Below are positions 17,936-24,810 of a stretch of 24,891 nt of DNA, in pieces. The DNA comes from Phycisphaerae bacterium (GTDB lineage Bacteria > Planctomycetota > Phycisphaerae > UBA1845): NCBI GenBank assembly GCA_029260155.1, contig JAJDDU010000190.1, positions 1 to 24,891 of the forward strand, in the 5' to 3' direction. The position numbers were made by a program, and so were the translations under genes. Each line of letters starts with the position of its first letter. Within the stretch, counting starts at the first letter, position 1. The notes under the pieces were generated by a model. The model searched no databases, was not told the DNA's origin, and saw only the letters and a program-made list of their open reading frames with translations.

Positions 17936-20416
17936 TCAGCGTACGCCTCGTCGTTTGGAGGGAGTCCGGACAGCGTCGTAGGGGGACTTGTTCTGTTGGA
18001 GCTGGATTGACTTGCGCAGGCAGTCCATGGCTTCGTCTTTGCGGTGGGCCATCTCGAACGCTCGGGACTTCTGCTCCCAGGCGGCCGCCTCGACGTGGCG
18101 ATTGGCGTGCCGGCGGGCGAGGTCGATGCGTTTCTCGACGCACTCAAACGCGGCGTCGGGCTGTTTGCGGCAGAGGTGCAACTCGGCCAGCTGCTCGTAG
18201 GCGAAGGTAATGCCGTTCCAGAATTCGGTCGCGCCGAGCGCCTCAAGGGCGGTCGTAAGATGCTGTTCCGCGAGGTCGTAGTCGCCCATGTGCGCGTGGC
18301 AGCGGCCGATGTGGGTGTGGCAGATTCCGGTGTTGACGCGGTCGTTGAGTTCCCGTGCCCAGGTGAGTGCCTGGCGGTAGAACTGTAATGCGTCGTTGTG
18401 TCGACCTTGCTGCAGGGCGATCTCGCCACGCCCGTTGTGGGGAGAGATGAGCGAAGCGGTGGCGCCTAGACTGAGCTTGATGCGGATGGCTTCCTCGAAG
18501 GCTTGGTCGGCCTCGTTGAGGCGCTCCATCTTGGAGAGGACGAAGCCCATGTTGTTGCACTGTTTGGCCAGCAGTGGGAGGAGGTTCAGTTCGGCGGCCA
18601 TGTCACTGGCCGATCTTAGCAACTCGTGCGCGGGAACGTATTCGCCCATGAAGTAGTGCATCACGCCGAGGTTTCCGGTGGCCTCGACCAAACGGTAGGG
18701 ATCGTCCTGCTGGCGGGCGATGGTCTGGAGCTGTTTGTGGTACTCTGCCGCTTCGTGGTGTTGGACTAGTCGCGAGTGGCAGACTCCCAGCAGGCTGAGC
18801 AACTCGACGGAATCGGGATCGTGCTTACGCCCCTCCAGCGCGTGCTCAATGGCATCTTCGTATTGGCCGGCATTGAAAGCCGCCTGCGCGGACGAGTAGT
18901 GCTCGTTGACGAACGGGCTGTTGTGCGAATCCGGAACGGTCTTGGGCCGCGAACTGTGCCCCAGTGCCGCGGCGACCTCGGTGCCGACGCGAATCTGCAA
19001 ATCGATGATGTCGGCGAACGCGCCGGTTGCCCGAGTGAGCAGCGTTCCCGCGGGGCGATCCGCGACCAGTTTGGACACCGTGACCAGGACACGACCGCCG
19101 TTCACCTGGAAGCTGCCGCGGACTACCGAAGCGGCGCCCACTCGCCGGGCAGCGTCGAGCGTTTGGGCATTGCTGACCTCGGCTCCCGGCTCTGCGTACA
19201 TGCGTCCAATCAGCGTCATGAGTTCCTGCCGCTCTACGACCTGCACGCCGTCGATGGTCAGGAGCGTGTTGTGAATGACCTCGGCGAGCGCGGTGGCGAG
19301 CCAATCGTGGGCGCGATTCGGAGCCAGGTTTTCAAACGGAAGAACGACAACCCCCCTGGGCGTACCGATGCCGGGCATGCGGTACGGTCCCGTGTCCGCG
19401 TCGGCGGGTCCAATCCACTCTCGTAGTTCCTGCGACAGCGCATCGGCGGACTCATAGCGCTGACTCGGGTTCGGCGAGAGGCAAGTCTCTACGAGCTGAC
19501 GCATCCACTTTGGTATGGGCGGAAAGAGCGAGCGTGGCCACTCCACCGGCGCATGCGTATCACCGCCGGTCAAGTAATCCAGCGGTCCCTTGCCTCGCGT
19601 CGGCGGGTGCCCGACCAGGAGGTGGTACAGCGTGGCCCCCAGCCCGTAGATGTCGGTACGCTCGTCAAGCTCGACTGCAGCGCCGCGCTGTTCAGGGGCC
19701 ATGTACTGTGGAGTGCCTTGCCACATCCCCTCCTGTGGGGACGCCCCGCCGCCGGCGCCGTGCAAGAAGTCGCTGAGTCCCAGATCGGCGATCTTGACCG
19801 AGCCGTCAGGGCAGAGGATGAGGTTGCTCGGTTTGATATCGCGGTGCAGCAATCCGGCGCCATGAATGGCCGACAAACCGTCAGCCGTCTCGATACCGAT
19901 CTGCACGACCTGTGCCCACGGGAGGCAGCCCGCTGTTCGTACGATCGCGGCGAGGTCAGTGCCGTTGACGTGCTCCATGACGAAGTACCACTCGTCTCCG
20001 CAACGGTCACAGTCCAGCACGCGGGCCACATTAGGATGCTTGATGCGAAATCCGGCCTTGGCCTCTTCCACGAAACGCAGACATGCCGCTTCTGAGTACT
20101 CGGGATCGACGGTGCTCAGGATCTTGACCACGCAAGGCTCGTCCAACACAAGGTGCCGTGCTAGATAGACGCGCCCAGGACCCTTGCCACGCAGCGACGA
20201 TACCAACCGATATCGATCGACGGGCAGAAGGTCGTGGTCGCGATAGTCGCTTCGATCATCGATCCGGCTCGCACAGGGGTACAGAAACCCGCAGCGAGCG
20301 CAGCGACGTACGGTGTCGCAGCGAGCGAGCGCCTGATCGGACGCACAATCGTCGACCCCGCCGGTGAGCGGGTCGCCGCAATGCGGGCACTGGTCTTGAG
20401 CGGCAGGGTCAGCCAT
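17936..20416 (-). CDS. Hanks-type Ser/Thr kinase with zinc ribbon, TolB-like domain and TPR repeats
   Basis: The 826-aa protein starts with a zinc ribbon (Cys10/Cys13 and Cys39/Cys42). The kinase domain spans about 66-335: glycine loop GKGPGRV (77-83), ATP lysine K98 in VVKIL, catalytic loop HRDIKPSN (Asp193), DLG at 211-213 instead of DFG (common in bacterial kinases), and APEQ at 240-243. Residues ~352-490 (VVVLPFENLAPN, then VERQEL, VRGSFQVNGGRVLVTV) match the TolB N-terminal-like region seen after regulatory domains. The rest to ~800 is a TPR array (for example NNMGFVLSKMERLNEADQAF). No membrane segment is seen, so it is probably cytoplasmic. It lies 89 bp downstream of the XRE gene on the same strand. 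All catalytic residues are intact, so it should be active; targets are unknown. Confidence 0.93.
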   Translation of the reverse strand: MADPAAQDQCPHCGDPLTGGVDDCASDQALARCDTVRRCARCGFLYPCASRIDDRSDYRDHDLLPVDRYRLVSSLRGKGPGRVYLARHLVLDEPCVVKILSTVDPEYSEAACLRFVEEAKAGFRIKHPNVARVLDCDRCGDEWYFVMEHVNGTDLAAIVRTAGCLPWAQVVQIGIETADGLSAIHGAGLLHRDIKPSNLILCPDGSVKIADLGLSDFLHGAGGGASPQEGMWQGTPQYMAPEQRGAAVELDERTDIYGLGATLYHLLVGHPPTRGKGPLDYLTGGDTHAPVEWPRSLFPPIPKWMRQLVETCLSPNPSQRYESADALSQELREWIGPADADTGPYRMPGIGTPRGVVVLPFENLAPNRAHDWLATALAEVIHNTLLTIDGVQVVERQELMTLIGRMYAEPGAEVSNAQTLDAARRVGAASVVRGSFQVNGGRVLVTVSKLVADRPAGTLLTRATGAFADIIDLQIRVGTEVAAALGHSSRPKTVPDSHNSPFVNEHYSSAQAAFNAGQYEDAIEHALEGRKHDPDSVELLSLLGVCHSRLVQHHEAAEYHKQLQTIARQQDDPYRLVEATGNLGVMHYFMGEYVPAHELLRSASDMAAELNLLPLLAKQCNNMGFVLSKMERLNEADQAFEEAIRIKLSLGATASLISPHNGRGEIALQQGRHNDALQFYRQALTWARELNDRVNTGICHTHIGRCHAHMGDYDLAEQHLTTALEALGATEFWNGITFAYEQLAELHLCRKQPDAAFECVEKRIDLARRHANRHVEAAAWEQKSRAFEMAHRKDEAMDCLRKSIQLQQNKSPYDAVRTPSKRRGVR

Positions 20417-20505
20417 GCTTCTGATCCATGGGCGTCAATCGCCCGTGGCGGCCTTCGCAGTCTACCCAGACCGCGGAGGCGAGTGCACAGTCGCCGAATC
20501 GCGAC

Positions 20506-21345
20506 TTACGAAATCGTCTTGAGATTCTGGGCCAACTCAAGGAGGACCCGTGATCCCGTTTCCCGCGGAAGGTGGTGCCAGAAAGCAACCGATTCATTCG
20601 GATTCTCAAACGTCCGTGTCACGCTGCGGGCGTAAAGCAGAGGCATGATGTCGCTCCACGATACGTCTTCCGTTTCAACCCAAATCAGCGTGTGGCAGCG
20701 GCAGATCGGCGGTAGCTCCCACGTGGCTGCATAGCCTACCACGCGGTCGGACTCGGGATCCAACTCCTTCATGGTATTAGACCAACGCAACGCCGTGAGC
20801 AGTTCTCGCGGAATCGCATCAAACGAGCCTTGTCGGGGGGCCAGATCAGCGAGCTCGTGCTCGCTCAATCGCGAGGCACTGTAGACGTAGCGCAAACCCA
20901 CGTCCTTGGTCGCCACCAGTGACCCGATCTGCTCGACAAGCGCTAGATCATTCTCTTCGGGGAAGGCTTCCGCGCCGATCATCCAGAGCTTCGCGTTTCG
21001 CAGCCATCCGGAGCGATCCAAATGGTTCAGCATCTGCGTGAAAGTCATGATGGTCATGCCCGTCGGCTGAACCTCGCGGATCCGCCGCGGCGTTCGCCAC
21101 GCGAGCCCTTCGGACTCGGGCGGGTCTTCAACGACCTTCTCGCAACTGATGCCCATGGCGTCGGCGAGTCGTTCGAGGTCGCGTTGGGTAATGCGGGCTT
21201 TGCCGTTTTCTACTTCGCTGAGGAATTTTCCGGATCTGGAGATCGCCTTAGCGAGCTGGACCTGTGTGAGACCTGCACGAAGCCGATTGCGCCTGATTGA
21301 CCACCCCACCCCGGGCTCCAAGAGCTGTTGTTTTACATCTGCCAC
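20506..21345 (-). CDS. XRE-family regulator with uncharacterised C-terminal domain
   Basis: The N-terminus of the 279-aa product is a Cro/C1-type helix-turn-helix (about residues 13-68), with LTQVQLAKAISRSGKFLSEVENG as the HTH core and LERLADAMGIS closing the domain. Residues ~95-279 form a separate globular region that I do not recognise. It includes a strand-turn LWMIGAEAF followed by LVEQIGSLVATKDVGLRYVYSAS, reminiscent of ligand-sensing domains attached to XRE regulators, and a conserved-looking CRCHTLIWVETE. Two GTG starts exist, 21399 and 21345. The outer one lies inside a perfect dyad and at the predicted transcription start, so 21345 is preferred. It precedes the kinase gene by 89 bp, suggesting it regulates or is cotranscribed with it. 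Confidence 0.82.
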   Translation of the reverse strand: MADVKQQLLEPGVGWSIRRNRLRAGLTQVQLAKAISRSGKFLSEVENGKARITQRDLERLADAMGISCEKVVEDPPESEGLAWRTPRRIREVQPTGMTIMTFTQMLNHLDRSGWLRNAKLWMIGAEAFPEENDLALVEQIGSLVATKDVGLRYVYSASRLSEHELADLAPRQGSFDAIPRELLTALRWSNTMKELDPESDRVVGYAATWELPPICRCHTLIWVETEDVSWSDIMPLLYARSVTRTFENPNESVAFWHHLPRETGSRVLLELAQNLKTIS

Positions 21346-21386
21346 GATTTGTATCTCTAATCCTGTGCGTCGGTTAGGATTCGGTT

Positions 21387-21414
21387 GACGGGTAAACACC
21401 CGTCGACCATTATG
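21387..21414 (-). promoter_or_regulatory. Operator-like dyad and -10 box of the XRE gene
   Basis: A perfect inverted repeat, GACGGGT-aaac-ACCCGTC (21387-21404), sits directly downstream of CATAAT (rc of 21409-21414, 5/6 to the -10 consensus). Transcription would start near 21402, inside the dyad. No convincing -35 box is present at 16-18 nt. This layout suits autorepression or autoregulation by the XRE protein encoded just downstream. Confidence 0.5.
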
Positions 21415-22077
21415 CCACGAAATCCCATTCTTCCTATTTTAACAATCATAGCGTCGCCATCGGCGTTTTTCAAGTGAGTAATCGTACCCATTTTACTCGG
21501 ACGCGCTCGGGCGACGCAGCGTCGATTCTATGCAACCGGGATAATCCTCTTGACCTGAACCGAACGTCGCAATAACTTCGCGCCAGGTGCCATACTACCG
21601 GACGTGCAGCGCGTCTCGCCCTGATGGCAATTGAGGTCGTCGAACCCGGTGTCGGCGATTGCCAAACGGGACCGCGGTGGTGGCGGCCTGAGAACATCAG
21701 CCCGAGACGATGGGTCGCGGGGCTTGCCGCTGCGGGCTGACTGCTGCTTGATCAGTGTAACGTGCGCGCATCCGCCACGTATCGCGTCGTCGGCTGATAC
21801 GTGAGGCCGGATCGCGCGGTGATTGGACCGGCCATGCATGCCATCACGCAAGCCATCTTGCCTACGACGGATCGACCCATGCGGGCATTCGATGTCGCGC
21901 CGTCGGTGATTCGGCAGATTGCGGCCGAGAACTTTAGTGTAATTCGCGGAAAATCCGCTCCGTGCGGTATCCGCCAGTCGTTTCGTCTCGCGTTGCCCAG
22001 GGCTACGTCCCATGGGGCTGCGGGGCGACGCGGAAATCGTTGTGTTTAGTGACCCGTGTTCTTGAAAGGAATTGACC
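21415..22077. other. 663-bp stretch without a supported gene
   Basis: Both strands were read. Frames that stay open here (for example minus 21528-22319, and plus 21834-22049) have no ribosome site and no recognisable domain, and their composition is not protein-like. Small dyads are present: gagtaa/ttactc at 21476-21498, CGACGC-A-GCGTCG at 21512-21524, and GCGGA-aaa-TCCGC at 21946-21958. The part near the XRE promoter (21420-21475) is notably AT-richer than its surroundings. Confidence 0.5.
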
Positions 22078-22179
22078 ATGTTACCTGCGGAACTATTCGA
22101 GTTCATGATGCGTGTATTGGCGTTCGCCGTTGAGACGTTCAGTGTCGTAGCCGACATCGCTGACGAAATCCCGCTGTAA
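22078..22179 (+). CDS. Mini-ORF of 33 codons, hydrophobic peptide
   Basis: The ATG at 22078 is preceded by GAAAGGA (22064-22070) with a 7-nt spacer, a good ribosome site, and the frame ends at TAA 22177-22179. The 33-residue peptide (beginning MLPAELFEF) is rich in Phe, Val, Ala and Leu with regularly spaced acidic residues, consistent with one amphipathic or membrane-associated helix. The next mini-ORF starts 18 bp later behind a very similar leader. No family is recognised. The coding status rests on the ribosome site and the tandem arrangement only. Confidence 0.4.
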   Translation: MLPAELFEFMMRVLAFAVETFSVVADIADEIPL

Positions 22180-22197
22180 TTGAAAGGTGAACGAACG

Positions 22198-22377
22198 ATG
22201 TATACAGAAGAAATTGACACGATCAGTGACATTCGAAACAACCCCAAGCACAGAGAAGCCTCCGTCTCGCTGGCTGCCCGGCCGGTCGAGGCTCCGCAGC
22301 CCGCGCGGCTTGCGTCCACCGGCCGGACGCGGACTTGGGCTACGGCGCCCGTCGGGCTTGAACTCGCGGTTGCATGA
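22198..22377 (+). CDS. Mini-ORF of 59 codons
   Basis: The ATG at 22198 follows TTGAAAGGTGA (22180-22190), a leader nearly the same as that of the preceding mini-ORF (TTGAAAGGA). The peptide starts MYTEEIDTISDIRNN and becomes Ala/Pro/Arg-rich in its second half, with no recognisable domain. It ends at TGA 22375-22377, overlapping by 38 bp the 3' end of the minus-strand gene that runs toward it. A strong hairpin, CCCCGCC-tcggc-GGCGGGG (22398-22416), lies 20 nt after the stop but has no T-run. Confidence 0.35.
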   Translation: MYTEEIDTISDIRNNPKHREASVSLAARPVEAPQPARLASTGRTRTWATAPVGLELAVA

Positions 22378-22738
22378 CGCGCTCAATGCCGGTGCGACCC
22401 CGCCTCGGCGGCGGGGCGCTGGATGAAGACTCTGCGGAAGCGGCGCCTTCCTGTTCGGGGCGTTTGTCTTGTTCGACACCGACATCGGTTCGGCGTAGTT
22501 CGAGGTAGCCGCACAGCGCGAACAGGTTGGCCAGTTCCGCAGCCAGTTCGTTTGAGAATCGCCCATCACGACGGGTGTCGAGTCGGACCAACCGTCCGTC
22601 TCGCAGATAGGCCGTGGCGTGGTTGAGTTGCACGCGCACGCTCGGATTCAACGCGCCGGCCGTGTTGCTGAACTCACAGTCGTAGCTGTTTCTGTGTGCC
22701 CACAGGAACACAATCCGATCGGCTGTCACGAAGGTCAT
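22340..22738 (-). CDS. Orphan hypothetical protein, 132 aa
   Basis: The start is supported by GGAG (rc of 22747-22750), 8 nt before the ATG at 22738; a GTG at 22741 is the alternative. The first ~95 residues look like a folded mixed alpha/beta domain (for example TAYLRDGRLVRLDTRRDGRF, then NELAAELANLFALCGYLELR). The last ~35 are Ser-, Pro- and Arg-rich and probably disordered. No family is recognised. It is alone on its strand, convergent with the mini-ORFs. The gene overlaps the 59-codon ORF at its 3' end, so at most one of the two is likely correct over the shared 38 bp. Confidence 0.5.
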   Translation of the reverse strand: MTFVTADRIVFLWAHRNSYDCEFSNTAGALNPSVRVQLNHATAYLRDGRLVRLDTRRDGRFSNELAAELANLFALCGYLELRRTDVGVEQDKRPEQEGAASAESSSSAPPPRRGRTGIERVMQPRVQARRAP

Positions 22739-22741
22739 CAC

Positions 22742-22980
22742 TCACTCTCCAAAATGTTCGCCTCTTATCTCGCGGATGATGCGACACACCATCGACCGTC
22801 CCCAGCGACGTGCTTGAGCGGAATCTGCTTGTCGCATGCGATATTATTGCGTAGGTAATCCACCCGTCGTTTACCCTCGGCGATGCGATCCTAGACCGTC
22901 TGGCAGGTGCCGGAAGGCGATACCTCGTGCTTCACAACCCAGGGCAGAATCCCCTTGTCAGTAAGCTGGTTACCTTACCT
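22742..22980. other. Gene-free stretch upstream of the GAGTGTC array
   Basis: Together with the regulatory region that follows, nearly 600 bp carries no supported gene. Open frames here are short and lack ribosome sites. A perfect 10-bp palindrome, TCGCATGCGA, is at 22832-22841. Confidence 0.45.
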
Positions 22981-23154
22981 CCGGCGAGTGTCACAATAGC
23001 GACACTCTCGCGATTGTAAGACCGGGGCGACGCGGTAAGTGCGTTTGTGCCGGCGAACGCCGCGTGCCTAAGAGTGTCACTCCTTCCGTGTGGCAATATT
23101 GTGGATGTACCAACGCCGCTCAGCCTATAATCTATGCAGGCGGACACTCGCCGG
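22981..23154 (+). promoter_or_regulatory. Four-site GAGTGTC/GACACTC array around a TATAAT box
   Basis: The 7-mer GAGTGTC occurs at 22986 (+), 23001 (-), 23072 (+) and 23143 (-). The first two form a dyad with an 8-nt spacer. The first and last belong to a perfect 12-bp inverted repeat, CCGGCGAGTGTC (22981-22992) and its complement (23143-23154). The two plus copies extend to GAGTGTCAC, and a looser copy, ATGTGTCAC, is at 23201. A perfect TATAAT (23126-23131) lies between sites three and four, without a good -35. The layout suggests a repressor- or activator-controlled promoter reading toward the HTH-receiver gene with a ~200-nt leader. Confidence 0.45.
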
Positions 23155-23338
23155 CGCATCGGCTGTTATGGGACTGCCGTCGCGGTTGAAGCGGATGAGA
23201 ATGTGTCACTGATTCCGACCGATGTAGAACCTGAAGCATGTGTGCCGGGAAGTCTGATGGCGCCGGCAGATGGAAGCGGTCGTGGACCGGGGAAGTGCGC
23301 CGCATAGACTCCGTATCAGCTGAGTGAAGGTGCCGCCG

Positions 23339-23917
23339 ATGGCTCGTCGCAAAGAAGTACTGACAACTGGTGACGTCGCCGCGATCTGCCAGGTCGCGCC
23401 CCGCACGGTGTCGAAGTGGTTCGACAGCGGACAGCTGAAGGGTTACCGCGTTCCTGGCAGTAGAGATCGCCGGATCCCGGTCGATGACCTTATTCGCTTC
23501 ATGCGTTCTCACGGGATGCCGGTGGGCGACTTGGAGACCGGCCGACCGAGGGTTTTGGTCGTGTCGCCGGACCAGGAATTTCGCGATTCGCTGCTGGAAT
23601 CGCTGGACCGCAAGTCAGTTTTTGAGTGTGCGGCGGCCGGTTCTGCTTTCAGCGCGGGGCTCATGGCTGCCAAGCTTGCTCCCAACGTCATGCTCGTTGA
23701 CACGGCGAGCCCCGAATTGGGGCCATTCGAAGCGTGGGTGGCCGTGCATCACGTCGAGGAGTTGCGCGAAGTGAAGATCATCGCCATAACCCGGGATCGC
23801 TCGGCCGTTTACGCGCTGCGTGAGAGCGGCTTCGATGCCTGCCTGGTTCGGCCGTTCGAGGCGCGTGAAGCGGCGGACGCGATTGACGCGGTGATTGCGT
23901 CGAATGACGTTGGCTGA
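23339..23917 (+). CDS. HTH DNA-binding protein with C-terminal receiver-like domain
   Basis: The 192-aa product has an N-terminal excisionase/MerR-like helix-turn-helix (about 8-60: LTTGDVAAICQVAPRTVSKW, then RVPGSRDRRIPVDDLIRFM). It continues with a response-regulator-like domain (71-190). In the receiver, the phospho-acceptor equivalent is D121 (VMLVDTASPE) and the conserved Thr is T151. The acidic pair is reduced to SPDQE (76-80) and the conserved lysine is Arg (RPF at 171-173), so phosphorylation is uncertain. The domain order is inverted compared with ordinary response regulators. ATG 23339 was chosen because AAGG (23327-23330) lies 8 nt upstream. No sensor kinase is adjacent. The GAGTGTC sites upstream are candidate targets. 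Confidence 0.85.
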   Translation: MARRKEVLTTGDVAAICQVAPRTVSKWFDSGQLKGYRVPGSRDRRIPVDDLIRFMRSHGMPVGDLETGRPRVLVVSPDQEFRDSLLESLDRKSVFECAAAGSAFSAGLMAAKLAPNVMLVDTASPELGPFEAWVAVHHVEELREVKIIAITRDRSAVYALRESGFDACLVRPFEAREAADAIDAVIASNDVG

Positions 23918-23934
23918 CGGAGAAGCTGTCAGCC
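23912..23934 (+). terminator. Hairpin at the end of the HTH-receiver gene
   Basis: GGCTGAC and GTCAGCC form a perfect 7-bp stem with a 9-nt loop, overlapping the stop codon. No T-run follows on either strand, so it is a weak terminator candidate. It lies between two convergent genes. Confidence 0.25.
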
Positions 23935-23985
23935 GTCAGCTAATAGCCTCGCGTGTCCTGGACTGCCCCACTTGAACGATATCGC

Positions 23986-24810
23986 CTAAGAGCCGGCGGC
24001 GGCGAGGAACGCGGTGTAGTCGGCGAGGTCGATGTCGCCGTCCTCGTCGGCGTCCAAACAGCGGCATGAAGATGCGTATGTGAAGGGTGTCACAGGCCCG
24101 ATTGCGCCGCTGAAGCATCGTTGCAGGCACGCGAAATCGAGCAAGTCAACTTCGGAATCGGCGTTCCCGTCACCGGGAACCGGGCAGGTCAGATCCAGTG
24201 TGATTCCGTATGGGATCCCCAACCCAGTGATCAGATCTTCGATGTCGGATCTGTTATCCGGCGTGTCGCCCGGAGGGATTTCGAGGTTGGCTCGCCGAAT
24301 CGTCTCGGTGTCAATATCTGTCCAGTACATCTTGCCCATGGACACGTCCAGCGTGAGCATCACAGCATTCTCCAGCTGTGATGTAACAAGATCGGTGACG
24401 TTTGAACCGTCCAGATTAGCCCGCTGAATCACCAACCCCGCGCCGATCCAGTACACTTTGCGTGCGTTTAGATCGAGAGCGATGGCCGTTGGATTGTACG
24501 CGTCGAGCGCGATTACTTCTTCGATGCCCGAACCGTCCAAATTGGCGCGCTGTATCCTGTGCGTGGGGGTGATCTCGCCCCAGTACATTTTTCCCTCGTT
24601 CACATCGAGTACGATGCTCTTGAGAGTCGGCAGTCCGGCGATCAGAGGCTCCACATCAGATCCATCCAGATTAGCCCGCAGGATTTGCTTCACGTTCACC
24701 CAGTACATCTTCGCATCCTCTTCGTCGATCGAGATTCCTCTGGGAAGAAACACATCCTTTACTACCAGTGTCTCAATGTTGGATCCATCTAAACTAGTGT
24801 AGTGTTTCAT
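23986..24810 (-). CDS. YWTD (LDL-receptor class B) repeat protein with dockerin-like tail, probably 5'-truncated
   Basis: The 274-aa product contains about four to five YWTD-type repeats (KMYWVNVK, KMYWGEIT, KVYWIGAG, KMYWTDID), each linked to RANLDGS motifs, forming part of a beta-propeller. The tail carries two calcium loops, GDGNADSEVDLLDFACLQRC and DADEDGDIDLADY. The tail is of a secreted type, but there is no signal peptide: the frame starts in mid-repeat (MKHYTSLDGSN), and an in-frame TAA lies 12 nt upstream of the ATG. The ATG overlaps the stop of a transposase-like frame. The likeliest reading is a propeller gene cut by an insertion; a full propeller would need six repeats. It may no longer be functional. 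Confidence 0.75.
   Translation of the reverse strand: MKHYTSLDGSNIETLVVKDVFLPRGISIDEEDAKMYWVNVKQILRANLDGSDVEPLIAGLPTLKSIVLDVNEGKMYWGEITPTHRIQRANLDGSGIEEVIALDAYNPTAIALDLNARKVYWIGAGLVIQRANLDGSNVTDLVTSQLENAVMLTLDVSMGKMYWTDIDTETIRRANLEIPPGDTPDNRSDIEDLITGLGIPYGITLDLTCPVPGDGNADSEVDLLDFACLQRCFSGAIGPVTPFTYASSCRCLDADEDGDIDLADYTAFLAAAGS

Noticed and set aside
17512..18429. 305-codon minus-strand frame across the DUF2079 and kinase gene ends
   Set aside because: It is a Thr/Ser/Arg/Pro-rich shadow frame spanning the ends of two well-supported genes.
21834..22049. Plus-strand frame starting MHAITQAIL, 71 codons
   Set aside because: There is some protein-like stretch (SVIRQIAAENFSVIRG), but no ribosome site and a low-complexity end; kept as unsupported.
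21528..22319. 263-codon minus-strand frame in the sparse region
   Set aside because: No ribosome site, no domain, unnatural composition, and it runs opposite both mini-ORFs. Coding status could not be supported.
23132..23512. 126-codon minus-strand frame opposite the HTH-receiver gene
   Set aside because: It is antisense to a recognised HTH domain, and its His/Arg/Ser-rich translation has no motif.
24100..24800. Periodic DNA repeats (for example tccagattagcccgc) suggestive of a tandem array
   Set aside because: They encode the recurring ANLDGS segments of YWTD repeats at protein-repeat spacing, so they are coding repeats and not a CRISPR array or satellite.
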